Source: an uncultured Chloroflexales bacterium (GTDB lineage: Bacteria > Chloroflexota > Chloroflexia > Chloroflexales > Chloroflexaceae). From it: a stretch of 64,000 nt of DNA. Both the position numbers and the translations under genes were made by a program. Location of the stretch: contig CAKZSI010000030.1 in NCBI GenBank assembly GCA_937918935.1, positions 1 through 64,000 on the forward strand, read 5' to 3'. The notes beneath the pieces were generated by a model that did not search any database, was not told the origin of the DNA, and was given only the letters and a program-made list of their open reading frames with translations. Of this stretch, positions 53,165-63,188 are shown one piece after another; the stretch's first letter is position 1; each line of letters opens with the position of its first letter.

Positions 53165-56100
53165 CTACTCCCACTCACGGAGTTGCCAGGCCCAGTAGCG
53201 TCCGGCCCGCAGCAGGCGCTCCTGGTGGCGCTCCAGCACCACGTAGGCCAGCACCATCAGCAGGCCCACGATCCCCAGGATGACCCACTGGTTCGCCAGG
53301 CGCACCGTGTCAACGGTCATCCACAGTACCCCCGCCACGAAGAAGGCGATCCCTCCCACGAAAGGTACACGCAGCCGCGAGAGGGCGCCGTAGGTCGCCA
53401 TGAGGAGCGACTCGCCGAAGAGGAGCAATGAGTAGAACAGGCCGCCCTCGGGTAGCAGGGCCTGCGCCGCAGTGACGCCGAGCATCAGCATCACCGCCGC
53501 AGCTTCGATCAGTTGCGATACGCGCCGCTGGCCCTGGAAGCGGCGCAGTCCGCCCGACAGGACCAGCAGGTACAACCCCGCCGGGATGACGTACCACTGC
53601 AACTCGCGCACGCCCCAGCCGGCAAGCTGGCTGAGCGCCGCGCCGACGAAGGCCCCGCCCGCCCCGTAGGCGTAGCTGGCCCGTCGCTCGCGCACGGCCA
53701 GGGTGGCCAGCAGCAGCCCCAGGCTCGCCAGGGCGAAGGTCAGCGGGGCGAGTTGCCCGCCCAGAGCGGCGCCAGACGCGAGCAGCACTGCTGCGCCGAA
53801 GGCGCCAACGCCAGTGACGCGCCGCCACAGCTCCAGGCCGAAGTGGACCGCCAGCCAGCCCAGCAGGCTGAGACCCACCAGCTCGAGCACCAGCCAGGCC
53901 GCGGCCCAGGCGCCCTCGAGCCCCGCTGCGGTGTGCGCCAGCCAGGCCCCCGGAACCGCCAGCGCCAGACCGGCCCAGGCCGCCGCCTCGCGCCGCTCGA
54001 TCTGCGCCAGCACGGCGAGCAGCGCCGCCAGCGCCAGCGCGACGCCGGCCAGCGCCCCGTCACTCGCAATGGCAAGAGCCAGGGCCCCGGCCCCGCCAGG
54101 GACGGTACTCCCGTAGCCCCACGGCCTCGCGGCGTTCCAGGGGGCCGGCGCGCGACGCAACCCGGCGCTTGCCAGCGCCTGGAGCCACACCAGCCCCGCC
54201 AGCAAGAAGCCAGCCTGCTCCGGCGGGTTGCGGGGCAACTGCCAGGCGAAGGCGTGGAGCGCCGCCAGGTCGGCTGCGACAAAGGCCAGGGCCAGGAGCC
54301 AGGGTTGCCGGTAGCGCCAGAGCGCCAGGGCATAGAGACCGGCCATGCTCCCCCAGGTGAGCGCGAGGCGGGCCGGGTCGCCCAGGGCCAGCAGCGGCGC
54401 GAGGGGCAGCAGGAAAAAGGCCACCCACTCGTAGGGCAAAGCATAGGCCCGGTCAACGCGGCGCAGGGTCTGGCCGATCAACGCCAGACCCAGGGCCAGA
54501 GAGCAGATCACCAGGGCCAGGTCGCCGAGTTGGGGCCGCCAGGCGCTAAAGAAGCCCTGGCCAGCGGCGACGAGCACACCGGTGGCCAGGAGCGGAGCCA
54601 CACCGTAGCCCAGCAGCGGTTGGCGCCAGCGGTAACTGTGCAACGCCGCCAGCCCCGCCAGGCTCAGGAAAGTGAGCGCAGCGAGGGGATGCCTGTCGAA
54701 GGACTGGGACACGGCCAGCACGGCGGCGAACGCGCCGGCAAGGACGCCCCAGACAATCGCCGGCCAGGTCCAGTAGCGCAAGGCCGTGGCGCGCAGCCGT
54801 TCGCCGCCGAGGGTGTAGGCGGCACTGAGGGCCAGGGCGGTGAGCGTCGCGGCGCGGCGCCAGGCCGTGCCCGGAACGAAACGGTCCAGTGCGAACCAGG
54901 CGGCAAGGAGAGCAGCGCCTAAACTAAGGACGGCCCAGGGCCGGCCCCGCCGCAGGGCGGCCTGCCCGCCGAAGATCAGCGCCAGCAGCAGCGCCGCCGG
55001 AAGTTGCGTCGCGGCGTTTTCGAGGGCCAGGCCGCCGGCAACCAGCGCGATGAAGATCCCCAGCGTCTGGAGGGCGGAATCGTAGGCGGGACGGAGCGCG
55101 CCGGGCCACCAGCGGGCGCTGGCGAAGGCCACCGCCGCCAGCGGCAGGAGGATCAGGCCAATCTGCCCGTATTCCAGAGGCGTAAGGGTGAGCAACGCGC
55201 CCAGCCAGCCGGTAAGCGCGGCGCCCCCGCCGGCAAGCGCCCCGGCGGCCAGACCGCCGCGGCTAGAACCGAGCCAGGCCAGGCGCCCCCGTTCGACCAG
55301 CACGACGCCACTGAGACCCAGGGCCGCCAGCGGGCCCAGGGCGAAGCGTGCCACGTTCAGATCCAGGCCCGCCGGGAGCAGGGCCAGGGCGCCAATGAGC
55401 AGCGCACCGAGGGCCAGCGGCGCAGCAGCGGGGCGCAGCCGCCGTTCGAGGGCCGCGCTCAGCCACAGGTAGGCCAGGGCCAGGAGGGCCAGGGCGAGGG
55501 CCTGCACACGCAGAAGCAAATTGAACTCGGCAAGGATCACCACCAGCGCCAGGGGCGGCGGGGCGACGGCGGCCCAGAACCACCAGACGCGCCCGTCCAC
55601 CCGGTAGCGCAGGACGCAGAACAGGGCGGTGGCCAGGAGAGTGACGCCCAGGGCGAGGCCGTCGCTCAAGCCGGCCAGATAGAGGGTGCAAGCGCCCAGG
55701 GCCAGCAAGGGCACCCCGACCAGGCTGACACGGGCAACGCCCATGGCCGGCCCCGTGGCGCCGGCTGACCGCAGGCGGATGGTAAGGGGGATCAGGGCCG
55801 TCAGGAAGATCGTGGCAACGGCACTTTTCCATCCCTGATCCAGGGCCTCGGGAGCGGCGAAGATCAGGCTGAGGGCGGCAGCCACCGCCGCGCCGGCGTA
55901 GAAAGCCCGCCGCGTGCGCCAGGCGGCGAGCAGGTAGAGCCCCAGACTGACGACCGAGGCCAGTTGCCAGGCAGGGCGCGGGGCCAGATCGAAGAGACCG
56001 GGACGGGCGAGGGCGAAACCGACCACCGGGACGAGCAGGGCGGCTACGGCCTGCAGGTTGGCCCCGGCGGCGCCCAGGGCGGGCTGGCGCGCCATCCACG

Positions 56101-56710
56101 TCCCGAGCCTCCAGAGGGCGACGGTGGTGCCGGCGAGGATGGCGAACTGCACCAGCGGGGAAAAGCTGGCCCAGTTGAAGATCACCAGGGTCAGGCTGGA
56201 TACGACCAGTAAGAACGCCCCCAGGTAGAGCAGGGCGCGGCGAGTGCCCAGAGCGAACAGCGCGGCGCCCCAGGAACGGCCACTCACCCGCGGGGGCGGC
56301 TCGGCAGCGACGGTGGCGGGCGCCGGCGCGCCGGGGGCGGGCGTTGGCGCGACGGGCGCGCGCGGCGCGGCCGTGTCACCGGGGGGCGCGGCGGGCGCGG
56401 GGGCGGGCGGCGCCGCGGCGGGCGGCGCCGCGGCAGGCAACGTGCCGAACCCGGCGGCGGCGTAGTCGGCGGCGATAAGGCCGCGAATGGTGGCCCCCAC
56501 CACCGGTGAGAGACGCTCCTCGGCCACCCAGCGTTGCACCAGAGCGTCAAACTCAACGAATCGCTCCGGCGTGGTGCGCCTGGCCGGGGAGGTCACATGC
56601 GGATTGACGGTGCGCGGTCGCGCAGGGCGGCGCGCCAGCCAGACGATGAGGACCAGAAGCAGCATTGCCGGCAGGGCGGTACACAGAAGCATGGCCAGCA
56701 GATCGGTCAT
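53165..56710 (-). CDS. Very large polytopic membrane protein (DUF2157/DUF2339-like)
   Basis: 1181 residues. One N-terminal helix (DLLAMLLCTALPAMLLLVLI) is followed by a short soluble part (RFVEFDALVQRWVAEERLSP) and a long Pro/Ala linker (about 100-165). After that come roughly 35 closely packed membrane segments with almost no soluble loops, starting RRALLYLGAFLLVVSSLTLV and ending ILGIVGLLMVLAYVVLERHQ. The arrangement, with an early RxLLYLGA motif, resembles DUF2157/DUF2339 proteins of unknown function. AGGAGAGGAGAG precedes the ATG at 56710. GC content is extreme even for this window. Confidence 0.8.
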   Translation of the reverse strand: MTDLLAMLLCTALPAMLLLVLIVWLARRPARPRTVNPHVTSPARRTTPERFVEFDALVQRWVAEERLSPVVGATIRGLIAADYAAAGFGTLPAAAPPAAAPPAPAPAAPPGDTAAPRAPVAPTPAPGAPAPATVAAEPPPRVSGRSWGAALFALGTRRALLYLGAFLLVVSSLTLVIFNWASFSPLVQFAILAGTTVALWRLGTWMARQPALGAAGANLQAVAALLVPVVGFALARPGLFDLAPRPAWQLASVVSLGLYLLAAWRTRRAFYAGAAVAAALSLIFAAPEALDQGWKSAVATIFLTALIPLTIRLRSAGATGPAMGVARVSLVGVPLLALGACTLYLAGLSDGLALGVTLLATALFCVLRYRVDGRVWWFWAAVAPPPLALVVILAEFNLLLRVQALALALLALAYLWLSAALERRLRPAAAPLALGALLIGALALLPAGLDLNVARFALGPLAALGLSGVVLVERGRLAWLGSSRGGLAAGALAGGGAALTGWLGALLTLTPLEYGQIGLILLPLAAVAFASARWWPGALRPAYDSALQTLGIFIALVAGGLALENAATQLPAALLLALIFGGQAALRRGRPWAVLSLGAALLAAWFALDRFVPGTAWRRAATLTALALSAAYTLGGERLRATALRYWTWPAIVWGVLAGAFAAVLAVSQSFDRHPLAALTFLSLAGLAALHSYRWRQPLLGYGVAPLLATGVLVAAGQGFFSAWRPQLGDLALVICSLALGLALIGQTLRRVDRAYALPYEWVAFFLLPLAPLLALGDPARLALTWGSMAGLYALALWRYRQPWLLALAFVAADLAALHAFAWQLPRNPPEQAGFLLAGLVWLQALASAGLRRAPAPWNAARPWGYGSTVPGGAGALALAIASDGALAGVALALAALLAVLAQIERREAAAWAGLALAVPGAWLAHTAAGLEGAWAAAWLVLELVGLSLLGWLAVHFGLELWRRVTGVGAFGAAVLLASGAALGGQLAPLTFALASLGLLLATLAVRERRASYAYGAGGAFVGAALSQLAGWGVRELQWYVIPAGLYLLVLSGGLRRFQGQRRVSQLIEAAAVMLMLGVTAAQALLPEGGLFYSLLLFGESLLMATYGALSRLRVPFVGGIAFFVAGVLWMTVDTVRLANQWVILGIVGLLMVLAYVVLERHQERLLRAGRYWAWQLREWE

Positions 56711-57437
56711 GGGCTCTCCTCTCCTGGGTAGAGGTCTCGACACGCAAACAACGCATCGCTTACACTCTCTCCACAACCCTCCAGAGTGGTGATGTGGAGG
56801 TATGGAGGAGTCGATCCTCCACGTTGGAATGGTCAATGTGGAGGTATGGAGGAGTCGATCCTTCACGCTGGAATGGTCAATACCGAATTACGGACACAAC
56901 CCTTACGGATGATGAACGATGGCGCGGAGCGTTCCGGCAACGGAGCGCTGCACGCCCGTGATTGCAGCTACTGCGTAGTGTACCATACGAAGCTATACGT
57001 TAGCGTAACCAGCAGGTAAACATTCTGTCACCGGCGTGTCACAGGTATCCGAGATTCCGCGTGGGCGCGACCCTGAGTAGTTTGTGAACCAGGTGGTGCG
57101 TCCGGCAAGCTTTCAAATTCAGATTGCAGATTTTGGATTGCAGATTGTCGCGCAAGGCGTCCAGGCGCGCTTTGACGCCACGCTCCTTGCGGAGGGTTGA
57201 AGTGAAATTGGTATAACTTGTCGGATGCACCAGGGGGCGGCTTCGCCACAGGAACATCCCGACAGGAGATTCTTCACTGCAGAGAGGGGAATCATGCAAG
57301 GAAAGAAAGGTAAGGCGACCCTCCACAGCGAACCACTGGTTCGCTAGCCTATGAGCAGTGGGAGAGGGGCGTGGGGAAAGCAGGTTTCCCCAGATGCTTC
57401 ACAAACAGATCGTTTTAGTCTCGAAGAGGTAACAGCA
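56711..57437. other. Long intergenic region with a 44-base tandem repeat
   Basis: 727 bases between divergent genes. The 44-base duplication is listed separately. A double GATTGCAGATT (57122-57132 and 57136-57146), an ATTGGTATAACTT element (57207-57219) fused to AACTTGTCGGATGCACCA, and a family A copy (GTGGGGAAAGCAGGTTTCCC, about 57370) follow. No other gene is evident. Confidence 0.65.
56793..56880. repeat. 44-base direct tandem repeat, two copies
   Basis: Copies at 56793-56836 and 56837-56880 begin TGTGGAGGTATGGAGGAGTC and differ at two positions. Copy 1 holds a GGAGGA/TCCTCC mini-hairpin that the T in copy 2 weakens. It lies 83 bases upstream of the large membrane protein gene start, within its likely promoter/leader region. 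Confidence 0.92.
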
Positions 57438-57617
57438 ATGGAAGCAATGAACCACCGCACGTCGCAGATGACTGGCGGCAAGGAAGGAGCGAAGCACCGA
57501 GGTCTGTTCGGCGAAGTCTCGGAGACCACGGCCCTGGTGCTGGCAGCCGTGATCACCCTGCTCACCTGCGGGGCCATCGCATACGCGATCAACGCGCTAT
57601 TCACGGCGCTGGGGTAA
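57438..57617 (+). CDS. Small single-span membrane peptide
   Basis: 59 residues from the ATG at 57438 with GAGGT ahead of it; a second in-frame ATG lies nine bases on. One helix near the C-terminus (TALVLAAVITLLTCGAIAYAI) follows a basic, polar N-terminus (NHRTSQMTGGKEGAKHRG). No known family is recognised. Clear ribosome-binding site and a sensible membrane helix support reality, but length and lack of recognised homologues keep confidence moderate. Confidence 0.6.
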   Translation: MEAMNHRTSQMTGGKEGAKHRGLFGEVSETTALVLAAVITLLTCGAIAYAINALFTALG

Positions 57618-57637
57618 AGAGAGGGTATTCAGGGGAA

Positions 57638-57690
57638 GGTTCGAGAGGACGCAGCCCTCCCAGGAATACTCTTCTTCACACTCTTCATCG
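57638..57690. repeat. Family B remnant with shared downstream tail
   Basis: GAGAGGACGCAGCCCTCCCA, then GGAATACTCTTCTTCA, matching the sequence after the copy at 49967-49993. Confidence 0.65.
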
Positions 57691-57737
57691 CGGCGCCGCC
57701 GCGAACCGACGAGGGAACGCAACAGCCCGGCGGGTCT

Positions 57738-58400
57738 TCAGAACCTGCCGGGCCGTTGTATTTCGATGACCTCGCCGGCGACAACATAGGCGCGTTCATC
57801 GGCGGCGGGGGATACCGTAGCAAAGCCGGTGAAGCTGCCGAAGGCGGGCAGGATGGTCCGGGCAGGGCTGACGAGGAAGCAGGGCAACCGTTCGCGTTGC
57901 CGACCCGGCCCGGTCAGAACGACGGCGGGATGGAGGTGTCCGGCCAGGACGTAGGTGGGGGCGGGGGTGTCAGGATAGTGGCAGAGGGCGAAGGGGCCGA
58001 GAACGAAGGGCGCGTTGACACAGGTGATGCCCCAGGCCGCGGGCGGGTCGCCGGCGCGCGCGTCGTGGTTGCCGCGCACGAGCAACACCTCGAGATGGGG
58101 ATGGGCGGCGCGCCAGGCGGCGATGGCGGCGAGCACGGCGGGCACGCGTCCGGCGCGGGCGTGGAGGAAGTCGCCCAGCAGCGCCAGGCGGGTGGCGCCG
58201 GTGCACTCCAGGGCGCCGGTAAGCCGGGCCAGGTCGGCGGCGGCGCTCTCGGGAACGGCAATGGCCGCGGCGCGAAAACTGGCGGCCTTGCCGAAGTGAG
58301 TATCGGCGACAAACAGGGTACGCTCGCGCGGCCAGAACAGCGCCCGTTCGGGGAGCAGGTCCACCGGTTCACCGCTGAGGGTGACGTGCAGTTTGTTCAT
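57738..58400 (-). CDS. Ligase-associated-type metallophosphoesterase
   Basis: 220 residues. The calcineurin-like metal motifs are all present: LFVADTHFGKAASFR near residue 29, LALLGDFLHAR near 72, VLLVRGNHDAR near 103 and LAGHLHPAV near 151. Gene length and the opening SGEPVDLLPERALFWPRERT match the DNA ligase-associated phosphoesterase group (TIGR04123), which usually lies with a Lhr-type helicase and ATP-dependent ligase. Neither is next to it here, so it may act alone. The ATG at 58400 is chosen, since the upstream open frame is repeat DNA. Confidence 0.88.
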   Translation of the reverse strand: MNKLHVTLSGEPVDLLPERALFWPRERTLFVADTHFGKAASFRAAAIAVPESAAADLARLTGALECTGATRLALLGDFLHARAGRVPAVLAAIAAWRAAHPHLEVLLVRGNHDARAGDPPAAWGITCVNAPFVLGPFALCHYPDTPAPTYVLAGHLHPAVVLTGPGRQRERLPCFLVSPARTILPAFGSFTGFATVSPAADERAYVVAGEVIEIQRPGRF

Positions 58401-58404
58401 TCTG

Positions 58405-58560
58405 TCGTGGTTGGGATGCGGGGAAACGGGGTTTCCCCATCCCCCTGCCCAATGGGAAGGGCCTGGCCCTCCCAGCAAAACCCTTTCCACCATCGCGTCG
58501 TTAGCGGGATGGGGGGAAAGCGGGTTGCCCACCTCCCTGCCCGATGGACGAGGCCACATT
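58405..58560. repeat. Two family A copies and one family B copy
   Basis: TGCGGGGAAACGGGGTTTCC near 58418, ATGGGAAGGGCCTGGCCCTC near 58452 and GGGGGGAAAGCGGGTTGCCC near 58511. A TACAAT at 58671 is a possible -10 box for sucA. Confidence 0.75.
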
Positions 58561-58757
58561 GTACCACGGTTCAATGGGAAGGCCGGGAGCGCAAGGCCAC
58601 GCCCCGCCAGTGCAGCCATCCCAACAATTATTTGTGACCGTCGCCACAAAGAGCCTGGTTCCAGGCATGGTACAATACCTGGCAGTCAGCGGCGCGAGGC
58701 AGAGGCGCCGGGCGCGGCAAGCAGACACGCGGCAAGATTAAGGCAAGAAGTCACGCT

Positions 58758-61559
58758 ATGAACATGCGGCAATTCCACGGGCCCAACGCCGGTTACCTGG
58801 TGGAGCTGTACGAGCGCTACACGGCCAACCCGGCCACGGTGGACGAGGCGACGCGAGCCTTTTTCAGCCAGTACGGCCCGCCGGACGCGGAACTGGCGAC
58901 CTCAGGGCAGACGCAACTCGATGTGACGCGGATCGTCGGCGCGGCGCGGCTGATCCGCTACATTCGTGAACTGGGGCACCTGGCGGCGCGGATCGATCCC
59001 CTGGGCAGCCCCCCGCCCGGAGACCCGGGTCTGGAACTGGTGACCCACGGGGTTACGGTCGCTGACCTGGCGGCGCTCCCGGCGCACATTGTGCGCGGAC
59101 CCCTCGCCACTCAGTCGGCCAATGCCGCCGAAGGAGTCGAAAAGCTGCGGCAGATTTACTCCGGCCCCATCGGCTATGAGACTGACCAGCTCCAGAACTA
59201 CGAAGAGCGCGCCTGGATCCGCGACTGCGCCGAGAGCCGGCGCTTCTTCGGCGGCATGGATGCCGACCGGCAGCGCGAACTACTCGACCGCCTCACCGAG
59301 GTGGAGACCTTCGAGCGCTTCCTGCACAAGACCTTCCCCGGGCAGAAGCGTTTCTCGATCGAAGGCTGCGACATGCTGGTGCCGATGATTGACGCGATCA
59401 TCCGCAACGCGGCAGTGGCCGGCACGCGGGAAGTGGTGATCGGCATGGCCCATCGCGGGCGGCTCAACGTGCTGGCCCATATTCTCGGCAAGCCATACCT
59501 CTCCATTCTGAGCGAGTTCCAGACCCCCGATTACTCCAAGGACACCTATCTGGGATGGACGGGCGATGTGAAGTACCACCTTGGGGCCCGCAAGGCCTAT
59601 CGCGAGAGCGGCATCCAGGAGATGCCCATCACCCTGGCGCCCAACCCCAGCCACCTGGAGTTTGTTAACCCGGTCATTCTGGGGCGCACGCGGGCGGCGC
59701 AGGAGAAGCGCACGCGCCCCGGCTTCCCTTACGAAGACGAGAAAGAGGCTCTGGCGATCATTATCCACGGCGACGCGGCTTTCCCCGGCCAGGGCATCGT
59801 GGCCGAGACGCTAAACCTGTCGGGTCTGGCGGGGTACCGCGTGGGCGGAGCGATCCATATTATTCTGAATAATCAGATCGGCTTCACCACCGATGCGCGC
59901 GACTCGCGCTCGACGCTCTACGCCAGCGATCTGGCACGCGGCTTCGAGATGCCGGTGGCTCACGTTAATGCCGACCATGTCGAGGCCTGCATTGCAGTGG
60001 CGCGCATGGCCTGGGCCTATCGCGAGAAGTTTCAGAAGGATTTCGTGATTGACCTGGTGGGTTACCGGCGCTGGGGGCACAACGAGGGCGACGAGCCGGA
60101 GTTTACCCAGCCGCGCATGTACGAGAAGATCCGCAACCACCCGACGGTGCGGGCCCTGTGGGCCCAGGAACTGGAGCGCCGGGGCCTGATCACCCACGAC
60201 GAGGCCGAGGCGCGGGTCGAGGCGGTAATGATGAAGCTGCAACACGCCTTCGACACCGTGCGCGAGCGGCAGCGCCTGGCGGCCACGGCGCCCCCGCAGC
60301 CACCGGCGCCGCCAGTGGTGAACCAGATGCGCAACAAGGTCTTCGCCAAGCCCATCTCGCGCCAGAAGCTGCTGGAACTGAACGAGGCGCTGCTCGAGCG
60401 GCCGGAGGACTTTATGGTGCATCCGAAGCTGGAGCGCATGCTCCAGCGCCGCCGCCAGAGCATCCACGACGAAGGGGGGATCGACTGGGCCCACGCCGAG
60501 ATGCTCGCCTTTGCCGCCATTCTGGCCGATGGCACGCCGATCCGCATGTCCGGTCAGGATACCGAGCGAGGCACCTTTAGCCAGCGGCACCTGGTGCTAC
60601 ACGATGTGATGACCGGGGAGCGCTTCATTCCCCTGCACCACATCCCGCAGGCGCGGGCCGCCTTCGCAGTGTACAATAGCCCCCTCTCCGAGGCGGCGGT
60701 GCTGGGCTTCGAGTACGGGTACAGCACCCACGCGCCGGGCACCCTGGTGATCTGGGAAGCCCAGTTCGGCGATTTCGCCAACGGTGCGCAGGTGATCATT
60801 GATCAGTTCATTGTTTCCGGGCGCGCCAAGTGGGCAGTAGACCCGGCGCTGGTTCTGCTGCTGCCGCACGGCTACGAGGGACAAGGCCCGGAGCATTCCT
60901 CGGCGCGCCTGGAGCGGTTTCTGCAACTCTGCGCAACCGACAACATCCGCGTGGCAAACCCGACGACCGCGGCGCAGTACTTCCACCTCCTGCGCTACCA
61001 GGCGTCGGCCCTGACGGTGCATCCCCGGCCCCTGGTAGTGATGACCCCCAAGAGCCTGCTGCGCCACCCGCGCGCTGCATCCTCGTTGAGTGATCTGACC
61101 CAGACGCAGTTCCAACCGGTGCTGGATCTGGGCGCCGAGGCCCCCAATCCGGCCGAGGTGACGCGCCTCATCCTGTGTAGCGGCAAGGTGGCGATTGATT
61201 TGCTCTCCTCCGCCGAGTTCGAGCAGGCCCGGGGCAACATAGATGTGCTCCGGATCGAGATGCTCTACCCGTTTCCTGAGGAGCAACTCAAGGCGGCGCT
61301 GGGGCGCTACCCGCAGGTGCAGGAGGTGGTCTGGCTGCAGGAGGAGCCACAGAACATGGGCGCATGGAACTACATCGCGCCGAAACTGCGGGCGCTGCTG
61401 CCCGCCTCGCTCCCTCTGAGCTACGTTGGCCGCCCCGAGTCGGCCTCAACGGCGGAGGGCATTCATAGCGAACACGTCGTGGAGCAGCAGCGCATTCTGC
61501 GCGAAGCGGCGCGCGGCGCGCCGGTAGTGGCGACGTCCGCCGGAGGGGTCGGGGGGTAG
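58758..61559 (+). CDS. sucA: 2-oxoglutarate dehydrogenase E1 (decarboxylating) component
   Basis: 933 residues. E1 decarboxylates 2-oxoglutarate with TPP and passes succinyl to the lipoyl E2. Full-length bacterial SucA features are present: the N-terminal GYLVELYERYTANPATVDEA segment, CDMLVPMIDAIIRNAA then VVIGMAHRGRLNVLAHILGK (about residues 228-247), HGDAAFPGQGIVAETLNLSG (TPP region, near 337), YRRWGHNEGDEPEFTQP and RLSGQDTERGTFS-like RMSGQDTERGTFSQRHLVLH, ending with LQEEPQNMGAWNYI. sucB follows after 230 bases of repeat-bearing spacer. An E3 gene is not in view. An oxidative TCA cycle is implied. Confidence 0.96.
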   Translation: MNMRQFHGPNAGYLVELYERYTANPATVDEATRAFFSQYGPPDAELATSGQTQLDVTRIVGAARLIRYIRELGHLAARIDPLGSPPPGDPGLELVTHGVTVADLAALPAHIVRGPLATQSANAAEGVEKLRQIYSGPIGYETDQLQNYEERAWIRDCAESRRFFGGMDADRQRELLDRLTEVETFERFLHKTFPGQKRFSIEGCDMLVPMIDAIIRNAAVAGTREVVIGMAHRGRLNVLAHILGKPYLSILSEFQTPDYSKDTYLGWTGDVKYHLGARKAYRESGIQEMPITLAPNPSHLEFVNPVILGRTRAAQEKRTRPGFPYEDEKEALAIIIHGDAAFPGQGIVAETLNLSGLAGYRVGGAIHIILNNQIGFTTDARDSRSTLYASDLARGFEMPVAHVNADHVEACIAVARMAWAYREKFQKDFVIDLVGYRRWGHNEGDEPEFTQPRMYEKIRNHPTVRALWAQELERRGLITHDEAEARVEAVMMKLQHAFDTVRERQRLAATAPPQPPAPPVVNQMRNKVFAKPISRQKLLELNEALLERPEDFMVHPKLERMLQRRRQSIHDEGGIDWAHAEMLAFAAILADGTPIRMSGQDTERGTFSQRHLVLHDVMTGERFIPLHHIPQARAAFAVYNSPLSEAAVLGFEYGYSTHAPGTLVIWEAQFGDFANGAQVIIDQFIVSGRAKWAVDPALVLLLPHGYEGQGPEHSSARLERFLQLCATDNIRVANPTTAAQYFHLLRYQASALTVHPRPLVVMTPKSLLRHPRAASSLSDLTQTQFQPVLDLGAEAPNPAEVTRLILCSGKVAIDLLSSAEFEQARGNIDVLRIEMLYPFPEEQLKAALGRYPQVQEVVWLQEEPQNMGAWNYIAPKLRALLPASLPLSYVGRPESASTAEGIHSEHVVEQQRILREAARGAPVVATSAGGVGG

Positions 61560-61699
61560 CCGGGGAGCATGTCTGAGGCTGAGATGCCAATGCTGAACCG
61601 AGTCTGACTGCTGGTACTGCAACGACGCTTCGTCTCGATGAGGTTGCGGGGGCCTGGTCGCCCCCAACATCTCTCTTTCTGGTATGGCGCGCCGTACCA

Positions 61700-61736
61700 G
61701 AAAAGGGTTTCGGAGGGGCTGCGACCCTCCTATCCT
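61700..61736. repeat. Family B palindrome between sucA and sucB
   Basis: TCGGAGGGGCTGCGACCCTC CTA (stem GGAGGG/CCCTCC), near the middle of the 230-base spacer. Confidence 0.6.
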
Positions 61737-61788
61737 CCCCTGACAGGCGAAGCGTCGTTGTAGGACCGGCGCCGGAGAGAAACAGGCC

Positions 61789-63057
61789 ATGGCCTACGAA
61801 ATTAAGGTCCCTTCACTGGGCGAGTCGATTGTCGAGGCGACAGTGGCCCGCTGGTTGAAACGGGTCGGCGAAACGGTTGTCGCGGGTGAACCGGTGGTTG
61901 AGCTTGAGACCGACAAGGTGAACCTGGAGGTGGCAGCGGATCACGCCGGGGTGGTGACAGCGATCCTGAAGGAAGAGGGCGCAACGGTTGGGATCGGCGA
62001 AGTTCTGGGCGCCATCGAGGCGGGCGCGGCGCCACGAGCGGAGGCTGTTGCCGCCAGGCCCCCGGTTACGGCCCCGGTTGAACCGGAGATGCGCGAGGCG
62101 GAGATGCCCGGCGGCAATGGCGCGACGGTGCTGGCAACGCCAACCGCGCAGCGCGTGGCCGCGGAGTACGCGGTGGATCTGCGGGAGGTGGCGGGCACCG
62201 GACCGGGCGGGCGGATCACCAAAGAGGACGTGCTGCGCAGCGTTCAGGGGCCAGCCAGGACGCCACCCGCGCCGGTGGCCGCCACTCCCGCTGCCGTAGC
62301 GCCAGCACCTGCACCCGCGCCGGCAGCCCGCCCCGTGGCGCCGGCACCCGCCTCCGGGCGCCACGAGGAGCGCCAGCGCCTCAGCCGGCGCCGTCTGACC
62401 ATCGCCCGCCGGCTCGTCGAGGCCCAGCAGACTGCGGCGATGCTCACTACGTTCAACGAAGTAGATATGAGCGCGGTCATGGAACTCCGCAAGCGGCGCA
62501 AGGACGCCTTTAAGGAACGCCACGGGGTGAGCCTGGGCTTCATGTCCTTCTTCACCCGCGCTGTCGTCGGGGCGCTGAAAGCCTTTCCCATGGTCAACGC
62601 CGAGTTGCAGGGCGATGAAGTCGTGGTGAAGTACTACTACGACATCGGCGTGGCCGTGGGTGTCGAGGAAGGGCTGGTGGTGCCGGTCGTGCGCGACGCT
62701 GACCGCAAGAGCTTCGCCCAACTCGAGCAGGAGATCGCCGACCTGGCCCGCCGCGCCCGCGAGGGGACCCTGAGCCTCGCCGATCTGCAGGGCGGCACCT
62801 TTACCATCACCAACGGCGGCGTCTATGGCTCGCTGCTCTCCACGCCCATCCTGAACACGCCTCAGGTCGGCATTCTTGGCATGCACAAGATCGAAGAACG
62901 GCCCGTGGTGGTCAACGGGCAGATCGTCATTCGCCCGATGATGTACCTGGCCCTGAGTTACGACCATCGGCTGATTGACGGCAGCACTGCGGTACGTTTC
63001 CTGGTGCGGGTGAAGGAGTTGATCGAGGATCCAGAGGCGTTGCTGCTGGAGGGGTAG
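61789..63057 (+). CDS. sucB: Dihydrolipoyllysine-residue succinyltransferase (2-oxoglutarate dehydrogenase E2)
   Basis: 422 residues. A single N-terminal lipoyl domain has the modified Lys43 in [10 protein letters not shown] peripheral subunit-binding domain follows (about residues 118-150; [31 protein letters not shown]), then a Pro/Ala linker and the catalytic domain with the active His in [20 protein letters not shown] near residue 395. ETDKVNLEV and the sucA neighbour distinguish it from pyruvate or branched-chain E2. It begins with the ATG at 61789 and ends 12 residues after the usual SucB finish (PEALLLEG). Confidence 0.96.
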   Translation: MAYEIKVPSLGESIVEATVARWLKRVGETVVAGEPVVELETDKVNLEVAADHAGVVTAILKEEGATVGIGEVLGAIEAGAAPRAEAVAARPPVTAPVEPEMREAEMPGGNGATVLATPTAQRVAAEYAVDLREVAGTGPGGRITKEDVLRSVQGPARTPPAPVAATPAAVAPAPAPAPAARPVAPAPASGRHEERQRLSRRRLTIARRLVEAQQTAAMLTTFNEVDMSAVMELRKRRKDAFKERHGVSLGFMSFFTRAVVGALKAFPMVNAELQGDEVVVKYYYDIGVAVGVEEGLVVPVVRDADRKSFAQLEQEIADLARRAREGTLSLADLQGGTFTITNGGVYGSLLSTPILNTPQVGILGMHKIEERPVVVNGQIVIRPMMYLALSYDHRLIDGSTAVRFLVRVKELIEDPEALLLEG

Positions 63058-63059
63058 GC

Positions 63060-63182
63060 CCCCCAGCAGACAGGGGGTAGGGAAACCGGTTTCCCCACCC
63101 TCCCATAACCGGCCACATTCACGGCAGAACGACAGGACAGCAAAGAGTTATCCCGGGAGGGCATGGCCCTCCCAGAACCCCC
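63060..63182. repeat. Family A and family B palindromes after sucB
   Basis: GTAGGGAAACCGGTTTCCCC near 63078 and CGGGAGGGCATGGCCCTCCC near 63154, between converging genes; either could contribute to transcript 3' ends. Confidence 0.75.
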
Positions 63183-63188
63183 CCATCG

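Noticed and set aside
57180-57240. tRNA-like segment near AAATTGGTATAACTTG
   Set aside because: No acceptor stem, anticodon arm or GTTCRANYC T-loop can be placed.
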